This document shows, piece by piece, positions 43,740-53,287 of a stretch of DNA of 64,000 nt. A program made the position numbers and the translations under genes. Position 1 is the first letter of the stretch; each line of letters opens with the position of its first letter. The DNA is taken from positions 62,001 through 126,000 of the forward strand of contig CAZKBP010000012.1 in NCBI GenBank assembly GCA_964551015.1. The letters are read 5' to 3'. Under the pieces are notes generated by a model, which was not told the DNA's origin, ran no database searches, and saw only the letters and a list, made by a program, of their open reading frames with translations. Source of the stretch: CAZKBP01 sp964551015. Its GTDB lineage: Bacteria; Bacteroidota; Bacteroidia; Cytophagales; Microscillaceae.

Positions 43740-44537
43740 TCAAGCTAATTCCAAAACCGCTTCTTCCAGAAACTCCCTCAGCACGTGATTGAATCGCTCG
43801 GGTTGATCCAAAGGAGTTACGTGGCGAGAATCTTCCACTACTTTGACCTGACCCAGAGGCATACGTTGGGCGTAGGTTTCTTTCATAGCCACGGGGGTGT
43901 AATCATTTGGAGTGGTAATGAAGCAAGTAGGACAGACGATTTTATCCACCTCGTCGCTTCCTCTCCATTTGACCATTGCGTGAAAAGCCTGTTGATAAGC
44001 TGTTTTATCGTTTCTACTCCAGTTGTAGATAAATTTTTGGCGAATGGGGGCTTGCTTAGTTTCCGGAAAAAGTTTCCAAGCCAAACCCCGTGCGATGGCT
44101 TCCATACTCATGAAGGTCATCCACCATTCACGCTGCCAGATGAGCATCCCCGTTTGCCAGTTATCCGCTTTAATTTCGGGGCCAGCATTTACGATACAAA
44201 GACTACGGGTGAGGTCGGGGCGCATTAGAGCGACTTGAAAGGCCACGATCCCACCCATAGATAAGCCCACGAGATTGACCTCTATCAGTTCCTGATATTC
44301 AATGAAATCAATGACATCCTGTGCCATCATTTCTATGGAGTAAGGTGCGGAGGGCTTAGAACTTCGCCCGTGTCCTCGCATATCCAAGGTCCACACTTGG
44401 AAGTCAGAGGTGAAATGAGCTACCTGTTGTTCCCAAGTCCAGGTACTGGCTCCTAAGCCGTGCAAGAAGAGCAAGGGTTCACCTGAGCCTTGGCATTCAT
44501 AATACATTTTTAGGTTAGGGAGAATTGCGCGTGCCAT
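43740..44537 (-). CDS. Alpha/beta hydrolase
   Basis: The 265-residue protein has the oxyanion region LLFLHGLGAST (residues 22-32), LDMRGHGRSSKP, and the nucleophile elbow VGLSMGG with Ser93. The likely catalytic acid and base are in TCFITTPNDYTPVA and VVEDSRHVTPLDQPE (His near 239). The sequence resembles 3-oxoadipate enol-lactonase/haloperoxidase-type hydrolases, but no pathway genes surround it. No signal peptide was seen. It is a monocistronic gene with its own terminator. Confidence 0.87.
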   Translation of the reverse strand: MARAILPNLKMYYECQGSGEPLLFLHGLGASTWTWEQQVAHFTSDFQVWTLDMRGHGRSSKPSAPYSIEMMAQDVIDFIEYQELIEVNLVGLSMGGIVAFQVALMRPDLTRSLCIVNAGPEIKADNWQTGMLIWQREWWMTFMSMEAIARGLAWKLFPETKQAPIRQKFIYNWSRNDKTAYQQAFHAMVKWRGSDEVDKIVCPTCFITTPNDYTPVAMKETYAQRMPLGQVKVVEDSRHVTPLDQPERFNHVLREFLEEAVLELA

Positions 44538-44646
44538 GATGCTAAAAATTTTGAGTGAAGACTTTGGTTCCTTTATTTACCTGAATTTAAAAAAATCCTT
44601 CCACAAATAAAATGACATGCTTCAACTTTGGGCACAAAAGTTCCAC

Positions 44647-44997
44647 TCAGCCCCCCGATTTTTTTGCTTTGTAGCCTTTTTTCAAAAGATGTTCTAATAC
44701 TTTATCTCGGAAATCTCCTTGTAGGATAATTTCTCCTTCCTTGACACTACCCCCTACTCCACAGAGAGATTTGAGTTCTTTGCCAAGGGCTTTCCTATCG
44801 TCTTCACTTCCCACGAATTGAGTAACCAAGGTTACGCCTTTGCCTTTTCGTCCTTTACGATCGAGCAGAATACGGAGGTCTTGCTGGGCGGGGGGCAGGG
44901 TTGCTACCTCCTCCGTCTGGTCATCTTCGTACTGGAAGTTTTCATCGGTAGAGTAGACGATGCCGCCTTCTTTTCGGTTTTTCTTCTTTTTGGCCAT
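44647..44997 (-). CDS. SUI1/eIF1-like translation initiation factor (YciH family)
   Basis: The 116-residue protein has a basic, disordered N-terminus (about 40 residues) and a SUI1 domain. Its key segment GKGVTLVTQFVG and the loop SLCGVGGSVKEGEIILQGD are followed by DKVLEHLLKKGYKAKKSGG. It would bind the small ribosomal subunit and increase start-site fidelity. The role in bacteria is not essential and remains partly defined. Confidence 0.88.
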   Translation of the reverse strand: MAKKKKNRKEGGIVYSTDENFQYEDDQTEEVATLPPAQQDLRILLDRKGRKGKGVTLVTQFVGSEDDRKALGKELKSLCGVGGSVKEGEIILQGDFRDKVLEHLLKKGYKAKKSGG

Positions 44998-45036
44998 GGT
45001 ATTTTAATTATAAAATTATAGATGACAAGACTCAGA

Positions 45037-45095
45037 GATTCAAGATTGTCCTTACAGACAAAATTCTCCCACCACGAGTCTTTCCATCTTGAATC
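45037..45095 (-). terminator. Long-loop inverted repeat after sprA
   Basis: GATTCAAGAT (45037-45046) and ATCTTGAATC (45086-45095) form a 10-bp perfect inverted pair with a 39-base loop that itself has AGACTC-like complementarity. It begins five bases after the sprA stop and could act in 3' processing or termination; there is no clear T-tract. Confidence 0.35.
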
Positions 45096-45099
45096 TTTT

Positions 45100-48000
45100 C
45101 TATTGTGCCAAGTTATATCTCAGTTGAACGCCCGCCGTGGTATTGACCCTTCGGAAAGAGCTAGACACCTGAGGCGTATTCACGTTTTGCTCGAAGTAGA
45201 CCTGCAAATTTAACTGCTGATTTACGACATAATTGATCGAGGGTCTTAGCTGAAAATTTCGATTTCCGGCCGTTACCACGTTCGTGATCTCTTCGTCTGG
45301 TTGCAAAGGTAATTGTCTTTGTATGGTACGCGTGTCGCGGATGGTCAAATCGAGGCGAAAGTCAATATCATTTTTCAGCACGATAGTTTCCCCTCGTGAG
45401 CGGAAGGGAAGTTTCAGATTCGCTTTGGTATAGCCCAGACTCAGTACTAAACTATTGCTTCTGACTTCTGCTACCTGTGCGTTAGAAAGGTTTAAGCCCA
45501 AATCTCGTTCCTTATTAAAATCCACACGCACGGTAAGGTTGCTCTTGGTACGCAGATTTACGCCGATCAGGGGGCTAAACCGTTCGCTAATGGTGACCTG
45601 ATTAATGACATAAATCGGCGCAAAATTTCCTTGACTGTTTGCTAAGCTCGGAGGTTGGTAATCTCGTTCGTCTGCATCAATGTTTACGAATTCTTCTCCG
45701 TAGATATTGTTTGATCTATAATTACTCACACTGTAGGTACTGGCGTAGGAGTGGGTAATGCTTACATTAGAAAAAATATCCTTCAAGCCTTCAATTTTAG
45801 AGAGTCCATTGTATTGGATATCCCAGTTGGGTAAAGGTATCCTTGGAAAAGGAGAAAGATTAACTTTGTCAGTGCCTTTGCCCGTGTAAGCGGCAATGAA
45901 AGCCGGAATAAGAACGTCCTGAGAGTTAATCGCATAATCAACGGTGTCGCCTGGATTGAAGTTAGGGTTCACTGCTCTCAGGCGATCTCGGATGGCGAAG
46001 CGATTATCAGCAAACTCTTGAAAGACTTGCGAGAAATTTTCGTCATCATCACCTTGAAAGGCGGTCAGGAAGGCAATGTTAGAAATCGTGTAGCCTCCAC
46101 TACGGAAAGGCGCTTGTGTGGTTACCTGATTTAGCGTAGAATCAAAGCGGAAATTTTCCTGATAGTTAATTTGACGACTCACATTGAAGTCTAGTTGTAT
46201 ACGCAGGTCTTTGACGGGTTCTAAGTCAGCCGTAATTTGGAGGTTTTCGGTGCGCGTTTGGGTAAAAAATTGTGAAAGAAAAGGACTTGGAGCTACCCAA
46301 TCATTTTCAACGGCTTGCCGCTTAATGTCAGGGTTCTGACTACCGAACAGAGCGAAGCCATAGGTGGGAGCCTCGAAGCCATCGCTCATTCCAAAAAACC
46401 TCGGTACGGGCGTAAATCCTGGAAAGACCGTGGCCTCATTGATGGAGTAAGTAACGGAGGTCTTTTTAAGCATTAATATAGGCTTGAGAAGTGCCCTTAG
46501 TAGACGTGATTCGCTCAGTTTCTTGGTATCAGTGGAGTCATTAGTTTGTTTGTTGTTATTGACAGACTTGGGGCGGGGGGAGAGCACCTCGTCTAAGAAT
46601 TTGGATTTTTTGTACAATTTACTCAAATCGAACCCTACTTGCACACCTATCTGGCGGGAGTTACTAATGGTATTTCCTAACGTATCGGCTTGGCTGAGGA
46701 CGCGTTGACCTTGCTCATCAAAGGCCACCGCGCCTGAGGTCCAAGTGTAGTTGGTACTGAAAGTAGCATCCGAAGAAACCCAGTCGGTGAGTGGAATTTT
46801 ATCTATGGGTAGCCGATAATTGAAAGCCAGTTGCTGGGTAAAGTTTTTCATCCGGCCAAAGTCTCTTAGATTTTCCCAAATCACATCCCTGACCTGATCT
46901 GTCACCTCTCCCGGGGGTTCGTCAATAACGGCATTTACCAGGGCGTTGTAAGAGAAAGAAAGTCCCTGACTTAGATTCCAGCCTAAGGTATAGGTACGGT
47001 TGAAGAGGAAGCGTTTTTGGAAGATGGGCTCGACCCCATTGGTCGTCAAATCAGAAGAACGATACAAGGTACGCTGGAAATTACGGTCTAAGTCTCCTCT
47101 CACACTAAATTGATTAGGAAGCGGATTAAAATTGAAATCCTTGATGATCTTCAGATAAGGAGAGCTTAGGAAACCTACATTTTTGAAAGGCTCAATAAAC
47201 TCTCGGTCTTTATTAAAATTATAGGCCAGCGAAAACCGTTGAGAGGAGGACAAGAAATCGGCAGTGGTAATATTACTGCTTCGTTCTATGCTGTAAGCGT
47301 AGGTTAAAGAGAAGTTTTCTATATCCCAGATCTGCACTTTGGCGTCGGGTCTGGTTCTGGTTTTCTGCACGTTGGTAAAGTTGAGGCTCGTGCGGGTTGT
47401 CTTTTCTATCACCAAGTCTTCATATTCGTTTCTTTCTTCACTATCAGCAAATCCATCCAGTGTGGCCTGTAGCTCTACGTCAGGGTCTAGGGGGTCAAAG
47501 CGAGGGGTAACTCTGCGCTTTTCATAGCTAAAAAACATTGGAATTTTCAGACCAAAGCTCTCTGGGAAGAATTTATCCAGAGCCACCGTGGTGGCGATGT
47601 CATACTCTAGGGTTGTTTCCCTGGCTCTTTCAGAAATTTTTTGGTTAATGGCTCCAAATCCAAAGGTAGAATACCGAATAGAACCTGTAACCTGGGCAAA
47701 ATCCGCTAATTGAATATTCGCCCTTGCCAAGGCAGCCCAGCCCGCGGTTTGGTCAAACTCGGTAATGCGCAATTCATTGACCCACATCAAGACCGATTTG
47801 GGGGCATTGTCTTCTTGGTCAGGCAAGCTAGGGTCTTGGGCGGCAAATTCTCGCAAATCAGGGTTCCGCATCCCGATCATAGAGACTTGCACAGCGCTCA
47901 GATCAGGATTCCCCACCACGGTCACCCGATAGCGACCCACAAAGCGACGGAAGGGAACCGTCACGTTCAGACCTTGGCGATTACGTTCTACTTTGGTATC

Positions 48001-51000
48001 GGTCAGGTCTCTGAAGGCAATGTTAATTTCGTTTTCTTCTGGCCAGATGACCGTAGGATCGAGGGCACCGACGGGGGTCATCGTCAGCGGTACTTCTACC
48101 TCGTAATAATTATCTGTAAAATCTGTTCCTAAACGCACAAAAGCAGTCATTTCTCCGTCTTCCGCGTCCTCACTTTCGGCGTGAATATACATTCTCAGTC
48201 TTTTGTAAGATAGTAAATCTAGATTGTAATTGCGGAAGACGGCTCTGGCATCTCCATTTATTAGATCCGTGACCTGCAATTGCATAGATTGTTCATTGAG
48301 CTGGCGATCATTGATGGTCGTAACGTCACGATCTCGTATGGCACCTGGGGGCAATACGTAAGGAGTAAAACCTTCTCCGGCGGCTCCATTCTCCTCGATA
48401 TTCACCGTAGATACGACAAAATTCGCATCGTAAGGTTCTGTGGGTAGGCCAAAGCCCGGGTCATTCAAATCTCCTAGAAAGCGTCTCCATTGATTCGCTA
48501 CAATTTGAAATTGTGCGAAACGTAGCACCACAGGCTCTCTAAAATCCGTCATAAACATTCTAAGATATCGGATAGACTTGAAGCCTTCAATATTTCCGAT
48601 CCTGTTGTCAAATTCTCTCACGGGGATACGGAAGAGATACCAGGTAGCTCCATTTTCACCCGGGTTCACATCTACGATATAGCCATTGCCTCCTCCTCTT
48701 TGCAGCTGGCCGGGTTGCAAAGGAATGCGATATTGATAATAGCTTTCTAAATCACCCACGGTATTATCAATATTCAAATCTTCATTGTCGGGCACGTTGG
48801 TAGCAGCTGTGGCAAAACCTCCACCGGTACTCACAGGAGAATTCCCTTCTAATCCGTTAAATTGTTTATAACGCTCGAGAATTTGCGCGCCGTCTGCATC
48901 AAACTCGCTTCCCAAATAATAGCGAAAATCATCGGCAGATAAATCTGCTAAAATTTGCTCTCTAACCACAGGATCGGTAACTCGGCTATTCACCGCATTG
49001 ACAAAAGCCTGAAAAGAAGGGAAGTTGGCTTCATCTGTTTCACGCAATCCGTCGAGGCCAATATCTTGGTTTTCACGGGCATTGTCATCATTATCAAAAG
49101 CATTCGTGATAAATTGCTGTTGCGTTACGAAACCCCAAACCGTGGAGTCTGCGTTTTCGGCCGTTGCTCCCTCGGCGGGCAAGCCATTCTCAAAGCCGTG
49201 CTTCCCGTCTGGAATCACATCTTCGGAAATATTTCCTAAATTAAGATACAAGGTTCCTCCGGTGGTGTTATTTTGGTTGAGCCGCCCGTCCAAAACTCTT
49301 CCATCTTCTCCTTCAATAAAGGGATCCATCAGCCAGAACTCCACATATTCTACATTGGCATTATCAAAATCAATATCGGAAGTGATGGCTCGGGTAATTG
49401 CTCCAAAGTTCTGTTCAGGATTGGGAAGCAAGCCCTGAGCCGTGATGTTTGGGTTGTAGTTGTAAGGCCCTCTTTCCTCGGGATAATAAGCCACATCAAA
49501 GATAATCTCGTTGGTCTGGAAGGGCAATTGATTCCGAGCAGGGAAAATTTCCTGAGGAGACACCGAGCGCGTGTAGTTGTTCCCATCGTCAATGCCCGAA
49601 GGCACGCTTGGCCCTCCATCTCGGTAAAAGATATTATCTACATTGTACCAAGCTAGTTTGGCTCGGCGATAGGCATAGTCTAGCTCCCGAGAGTTTGCTC
49701 CGGGGATGAGCTGAGGGGTAGCTCCTAAGCTCCAGTTTTCTTGAGGAGCACGCACCAGATTGAAGGCTGTCCGTGTTCCCTCGAAATCATCAATAAAAGA
49801 GACTTGCCCACTGAGCGGAGCTGCCCCAGGAAAAAGCTGCGCGTATTCACCATAAAGGCTAAGATTAGACTCCTGCTTGGTTTGGATCAAGGGGATTTTA
49901 TCTACCAAGCGAGTCAGCAAGCGAGAAGTGGAGCGGTAATTCACATCCGCACCCACCATAGTATTATTGACAGGTTCGTCGGCAATATTGACCCTCGTGA
50001 TGACGGGGCGTTCGCTGAGGTTCATGATCGTGGCTCCGATCACGAAGTCTTCATTAACCGTATAGTCAAAACGTGATCCCAAGAGCCGCCTCGTCTGGAA
50101 GTTAAAGAGGTCTGCTTTCTCATAATCAATTTTGATTTCTTTGCCCGAGTTGAGGACGGATTGATCCGTGATGGTCACGCGACCCGTAGAATAATCTACA
50201 ATATATTGTTGGTCTTCTACCAAGGGCGTGTTACCCGCCGTTACTCTCACGGAGCCGGGGGCAATATTAATTCCAGGAAGAGAAACATCAGACGAGGCAC
50301 TGGCTTCAAAGCTTCCTGAGAGGAAAAACTTGTCGAGGGTGGCAATCTGTATGGCATCGGCTTTGGTAGATGAGTACAACGTATCAAAGACAAACTTATT
50401 GATCAAATCCTGCTCTGTAACCGGATTAAACTGCTGCCGCAGAAAATCCCCAAAAGGCTCCAAAACCGGGAAGAAAATTCGCCCGTTCCTCGAATCAATT
50501 GTGATTCCCTCGAGATAGTCAAAGTTTCCATCAGGCTGGGGGTCATTGAGTTGGTTCAGGTTGTCGAGCCCGAGCAGTTGCAATAATTGCACATCTTGCG
50601 TATTCTCTCCTTCTTGTAAAGTCGGGTTGTCAATTCCAGTTAAGTCATCTTTATAGATAATTCTGAGTAAGAAGTTCTGCTGGCTTACTTGATTGGCATT
50701 GAGGGAGTAAACGTTTTTCATCATCAGATCCCAGGTGGGTAACTCAATCCGGACGGCGTTGGGCCGAAGCATTTTGAGCTGGAGAACCTCATTGGCGTCT
50801 CTTTCAGACAAGTCTTCTGTTAATTCTCCTACCCGAAATACTTCATTACCGATTTGATACTCATAAGCTACTGCCAAAACCTCGTCGTTCCGCAAGGGAG
50901 TCAATAAAGAAACATAGCCGAGGTTTGGATGGAAAGTAAACTCACGCTCGGATAGGCGACGTGCTGAGCGCACCAGTACAAAATCATCTCCATTGACAAA

Positions 51001-52353
51001 TCCTTGCTGTTCTAGTTGGTTAACGGCTTGGTCGGCTTGTAGTGTAGTATCTATCTGACTGAGTAGATCATTCACGTTATTATCAGGGAATACGCCCGCA
51101 CCCGCCGTAGGCGTAATGTTGTCGCTAAAAGGATCGGCCTCACCTAAATCCAAGTGTGCCACTATGTTTCTCAGGTCTTGGGTGTTATTGACCCGATTGG
51201 TCACATAGACTTCTACCCGAGTAATAGTGACAGGAGAGGTGATCTGCGGTAAGGTACTGAGCCAAGTTTCATAATTATTCCGGAAATATTGCCCCATAAA
51301 AAAGTGGCGATTATCTTCGTAATCAGAGCCCCGAATTTCAAATTTTCTGCGTTGCGCTCCTCCCTGTAAGTTCACAGTTTCGGCGCGGGCTCTCTGGTTA
51401 GAGAAGACCGAGCGCACCGAAAGCCGACCAAATTTCAGTTCGGTAGCCACCCCGAAGAGATTTTGCCCTCCTGAAATGAGGGAGGTACTCAAAGGAAAGC
51501 TTACATTTCCGAACTCAATCTTTTGGATAATATCTTCTTCAAAACCAGTGTATTCCAGCTTAAAGTTATTCTCAAACTGGAAGCTGGCTTTGGTATCAAA
51601 GCTTCCGCTAATTTCCATTTTCTCTCCGACTTTACCCGTAAGGGTAACATTGGCGTGTGGGTCAAAGAGAAAGTTTGTATTCCGTTGCTGGCGAATCGGA
51701 AGGGAAGGATTGGCCACCCGCTGCCTTTGAAGGGCAAAATCCAAATTTACAAAACCAGTAGGACGAAACTCCACGTAATCTCCTCCAAAAATACGATTGA
51801 AAAACTTACTCTCTACGGGGATCTTTGGGATCAAGCGCCGCCCGCTAGAGGTGGCACTTTCGGCATTATCTCCCTCGGCTAGTTCGCGCCAGGTACGGTT
51901 TTTATCCTGCTCAAAAATAATGTTGCTGTAATCATCTTGGTTAAGAATTACAGGAGAACGAAAGTCTAAATCACCGATTTTTTCAGAGATTCGATAGCGA
52001 TAGCTGGCACTATCCGCGATCATTTCGTAATTCGTATTCAGATCTGGATAATTATATAAAAGTGTAGGGTTGGGATTCCCTGTGGAAAAAAGATCACTGT
52101 ACCGATCCTGAGGACGATAATAAGGAAATCGCGTGGGCTTGTAGGGCGTATCCACGGGTAAAACCTGTAGCTCAGAGGGAGGAGGGTACAATACACTGTC
52201 CAGACTCTTGCTAGCAGGTAGGGTTGTTTTTTGCTCTAAGGGCGGGTGTTTTTTGAGATTTGCCTGAAAAGAGCGTACGGAGTTATCATCGCTCAAATAG
52301 GCCCATAGTAGTACTGCAAAAGCAGATACTCCAAACTGTACTAAATACTTCAT
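45100..52353 (-). CDS. sprA: SprA, type IX secretion outer-membrane translocon
   Basis: The 2417-residue protein is a full-length SprA, the very large single-chain barrel through which type IX cargo passes the outer membrane. The N-terminus has one hydrophobic segment (YLVQFGVSAFAVLLWAYLS) and then the region YSDLFSTGNPNPTLLYNYPD. Family blocks include RFFGMSDGFEAPTYGFALFG, ITAQGLLPNPEQNFGAITRA, SFIDDFEGTRTAFNLVRAP and the C-terminal strand TTAGVQLRYNLAQ ending in an amidated-type aromatic pattern. SprA also supports gliding motility in some Bacteroidota, but motility cannot be concluded from this gene alone. It lies immediately downstream of ruvA, as in many relatives. The malectin-domain protein in this window is a plausible cargo. 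Confidence 0.95.
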   Translation of the reverse strand: MKYLVQFGVSAFAVLLWAYLSDDNSVRSFQANLKKHPPLEQKTTLPASKSLDSVLYPPPSELQVLPVDTPYKPTRFPYYRPQDRYSDLFSTGNPNPTLLYNYPDLNTNYEMIADSASYRYRISEKIGDLDFRSPVILNQDDYSNIIFEQDKNRTWRELAEGDNAESATSSGRRLIPKIPVESKFFNRIFGGDYVEFRPTGFVNLDFALQRQRVANPSLPIRQQRNTNFLFDPHANVTLTGKVGEKMEISGSFDTKASFQFENNFKLEYTGFEEDIIQKIEFGNVSFPLSTSLISGGQNLFGVATELKFGRLSVRSVFSNQRARAETVNLQGGAQRRKFEIRGSDYEDNRHFFMGQYFRNNYETWLSTLPQITSPVTITRVEVYVTNRVNNTQDLRNIVAHLDLGEADPFSDNITPTAGAGVFPDNNVNDLLSQIDTTLQADQAVNQLEQQGFVNGDDFVLVRSARRLSEREFTFHPNLGYVSLLTPLRNDEVLAVAYEYQIGNEVFRVGELTEDLSERDANEVLQLKMLRPNAVRIELPTWDLMMKNVYSLNANQVSQQNFLLRIIYKDDLTGIDNPTLQEGENTQDVQLLQLLGLDNLNQLNDPQPDGNFDYLEGITIDSRNGRIFFPVLEPFGDFLRQQFNPVTEQDLINKFVFDTLYSSTKADAIQIATLDKFFLSGSFEASASSDVSLPGINIAPGSVRVTAGNTPLVEDQQYIVDYSTGRVTITDQSVLNSGKEIKIDYEKADLFNFQTRRLLGSRFDYTVNEDFVIGATIMNLSERPVITRVNIADEPVNNTMVGADVNYRSTSRLLTRLVDKIPLIQTKQESNLSLYGEYAQLFPGAAPLSGQVSFIDDFEGTRTAFNLVRAPQENWSLGATPQLIPGANSRELDYAYRRAKLAWYNVDNIFYRDGGPSVPSGIDDGNNYTRSVSPQEIFPARNQLPFQTNEIIFDVAYYPEERGPYNYNPNITAQGLLPNPEQNFGAITRAITSDIDFDNANVEYVEFWLMDPFIEGEDGRVLDGRLNQNNTTGGTLYLNLGNISEDVIPDGKHGFENGLPAEGATAENADSTVWGFVTQQQFITNAFDNDDNARENQDIGLDGLRETDEANFPSFQAFVNAVNSRVTDPVVREQILADLSADDFRYYLGSEFDADGAQILERYKQFNGLEGNSPVSTGGGFATAATNVPDNEDLNIDNTVGDLESYYQYRIPLQPGQLQRGGGNGYIVDVNPGENGATWYLFRIPVREFDNRIGNIEGFKSIRYLRMFMTDFREPVVLRFAQFQIVANQWRRFLGDLNDPGFGLPTEPYDANFVVSTVNIEENGAAGEGFTPYVLPPGAIRDRDVTTINDRQLNEQSMQLQVTDLINGDARAVFRNYNLDLLSYKRLRMYIHAESEDAEDGEMTAFVRLGTDFTDNYYEVEVPLTMTPVGALDPTVIWPEENEINIAFRDLTDTKVERNRQGLNVTVPFRRFVGRYRVTVVGNPDLSAVQVSMIGMRNPDLREFAAQDPSLPDQEDNAPKSVLMWVNELRITEFDQTAGWAALARANIQLADFAQVTGSIRYSTFGFGAINQKISERARETTLEYDIATTVALDKFFPESFGLKIPMFFSYEKRRVTPRFDPLDPDVELQATLDGFADSEERNEYEDLVIEKTTRTSLNFTNVQKTRTRPDAKVQIWDIENFSLTYAYSIERSSNITTADFLSSSQRFSLAYNFNKDREFIEPFKNVGFLSSPYLKIIKDFNFNPLPNQFSVRGDLDRNFQRTLYRSSDLTTNGVEPIFQKRFLFNRTYTLGWNLSQGLSFSYNALVNAVIDEPPGEVTDQVRDVIWENLRDFGRMKNFTQQLAFNYRLPIDKIPLTDWVSSDATFSTNYTWTSGAVAFDEQGQRVLSQADTLGNTISNSRQIGVQVGFDLSKLYKKSKFLDEVLSPRPKSVNNNKQTNDSTDTKKLSESRLLRALLKPILMLKKTSVTYSINEATVFPGFTPVPRFFGMSDGFEAPTYGFALFGSQNPDIKRQAVENDWVAPSPFLSQFFTQTRTENLQITADLEPVKDLRIQLDFNVSRQINYQENFRFDSTLNQVTTQAPFRSGGYTISNIAFLTAFQGDDDENFSQVFQEFADNRFAIRDRLRAVNPNFNPGDTVDYAINSQDVLIPAFIAAYTGKGTDKVNLSPFPRIPLPNWDIQYNGLSKIEGLKDIFSNVSITHSYASTYSVSNYRSNNIYGEEFVNIDADERDYQPPSLANSQGNFAPIYVINQVTISERFSPLIGVNLRTKSNLTVRVDFNKERDLGLNLSNAQVAEVRSNSLVLSLGYTKANLKLPFRSRGETIVLKNDIDFRLDLTIRDTRTIQRQLPLQPDEEITNVVTAGNRNFQLRPSINYVVNQQLNLQVYFEQNVNTPQVSSSFRRVNTTAGVQLRYNLAQ

Positions 52354-52437
52354 CTTGTTGGCAAAGGACTATTTCGTGTGAAAAATCAATTTAGACGCAA
52401 ATTATGCAGATAGAAGTGTTTCAATAGGTCTTGGAAT

Positions 52438-53043
52438 TTAGATTTTGAGGGCAAGTTTAATTAATTCTTCTACACTGAGGGTGGAGTCTTTTTTCTGAAT
52501 AATGGTATCTACATTTTTTTCAGCCACCGTTTTGGCAATACCCAGCGCTGTCAGGGCAAGGATGGCCTCTTGTTTTATTTTTCGTTTATGCTGTCTTTCG
52601 GAAAGAGGACTTTGTGTGTCTGTGGGGAGGGCTTCGGGAGCATCTTTGCTGAGCTTATCTTTCAATTCTAGAATAAGCCGCTGTGCTGTTTTATTACCGA
52701 TGCCTTTGATCCCACGAATGGTTTTTACGTCTTCGGAAAGGATCGCTTGTGTGATTTCTTCGGTAGCAAGAGAAGAAAGTATAATCATTGCTGTATTTGC
52801 ACCGATTCCGCTTACGCTAATGAGATCTATGAAAAGTCGCTTTTCCTCTAAATTTTTGAAACCATAGAGGGTATGGGCATCTTCTCTAATCTGTAGATAA
52901 GTGAAAAGCTTGCAACGTCCCAGATCGCCAATAGCGGCGGAAGTATTCAGCGAAACATTAACGTGATAGCCTATTCCACCAACATCAATGACTGTGTATG
53001 TAGGTTCTTTTTGCACTAATTCGCCCTCGATGTATGCAATCAT
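52438..53043 (-). CDS. ruvA: Holliday junction DNA helicase subunit RuvA
   Basis: The 201-residue protein has the oligonucleotide-binding domain I (MIAYIEGELVQKEPTYTVID). Two helix-hairpin-helix motifs follow in domain II (FIDLISVSGIGANTAMIILS and IRGIKGIGNKTAQRLILELK). The C-terminal domain III (QEAILALTALGIAKTVAEKN) contacts RuvB. RuvA tetramers hold four-way junctions for branch migration. The length is typical. Confidence 0.95.
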   Translation of the reverse strand: MIAYIEGELVQKEPTYTVIDVGGIGYHVNVSLNTSAAIGDLGRCKLFTYLQIREDAHTLYGFKNLEEKRLFIDLISVSGIGANTAMIILSSLATEEITQAILSEDVKTIRGIKGIGNKTAQRLILELKDKLSKDAPEALPTDTQSPLSERQHKRKIKQEAILALTALGIAKTVAEKNVDTIIQKKDSTLSVEELIKLALKI

Positions 53044-53287
53044 GACTTACATGGACTTGATTTATGACAAGCTTGCTCAAGGATGAGTCAGACTTTTATT
53101 CAGGATAAGCGGTTGACGTGGAAAGAATTTTACTCGATTCTCCCCGTTTATAGAATCAATGAATTATCAACCAAGCTTACAAAAAGAACTGGTCGATAGG
53201 CCATTGCTCTCAGAATGTGATACAAATCTAGGCGATTTAGTACACAAACCAAAAAAACATGCACTTAAAAAAATAGTAGCCTGATTA

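Noticed and set aside
46484..51882. Several plus-strand open frames inside sprA
   Set aside because: They are mirror frames of a 2417-residue coding region with no motifs or start signals.
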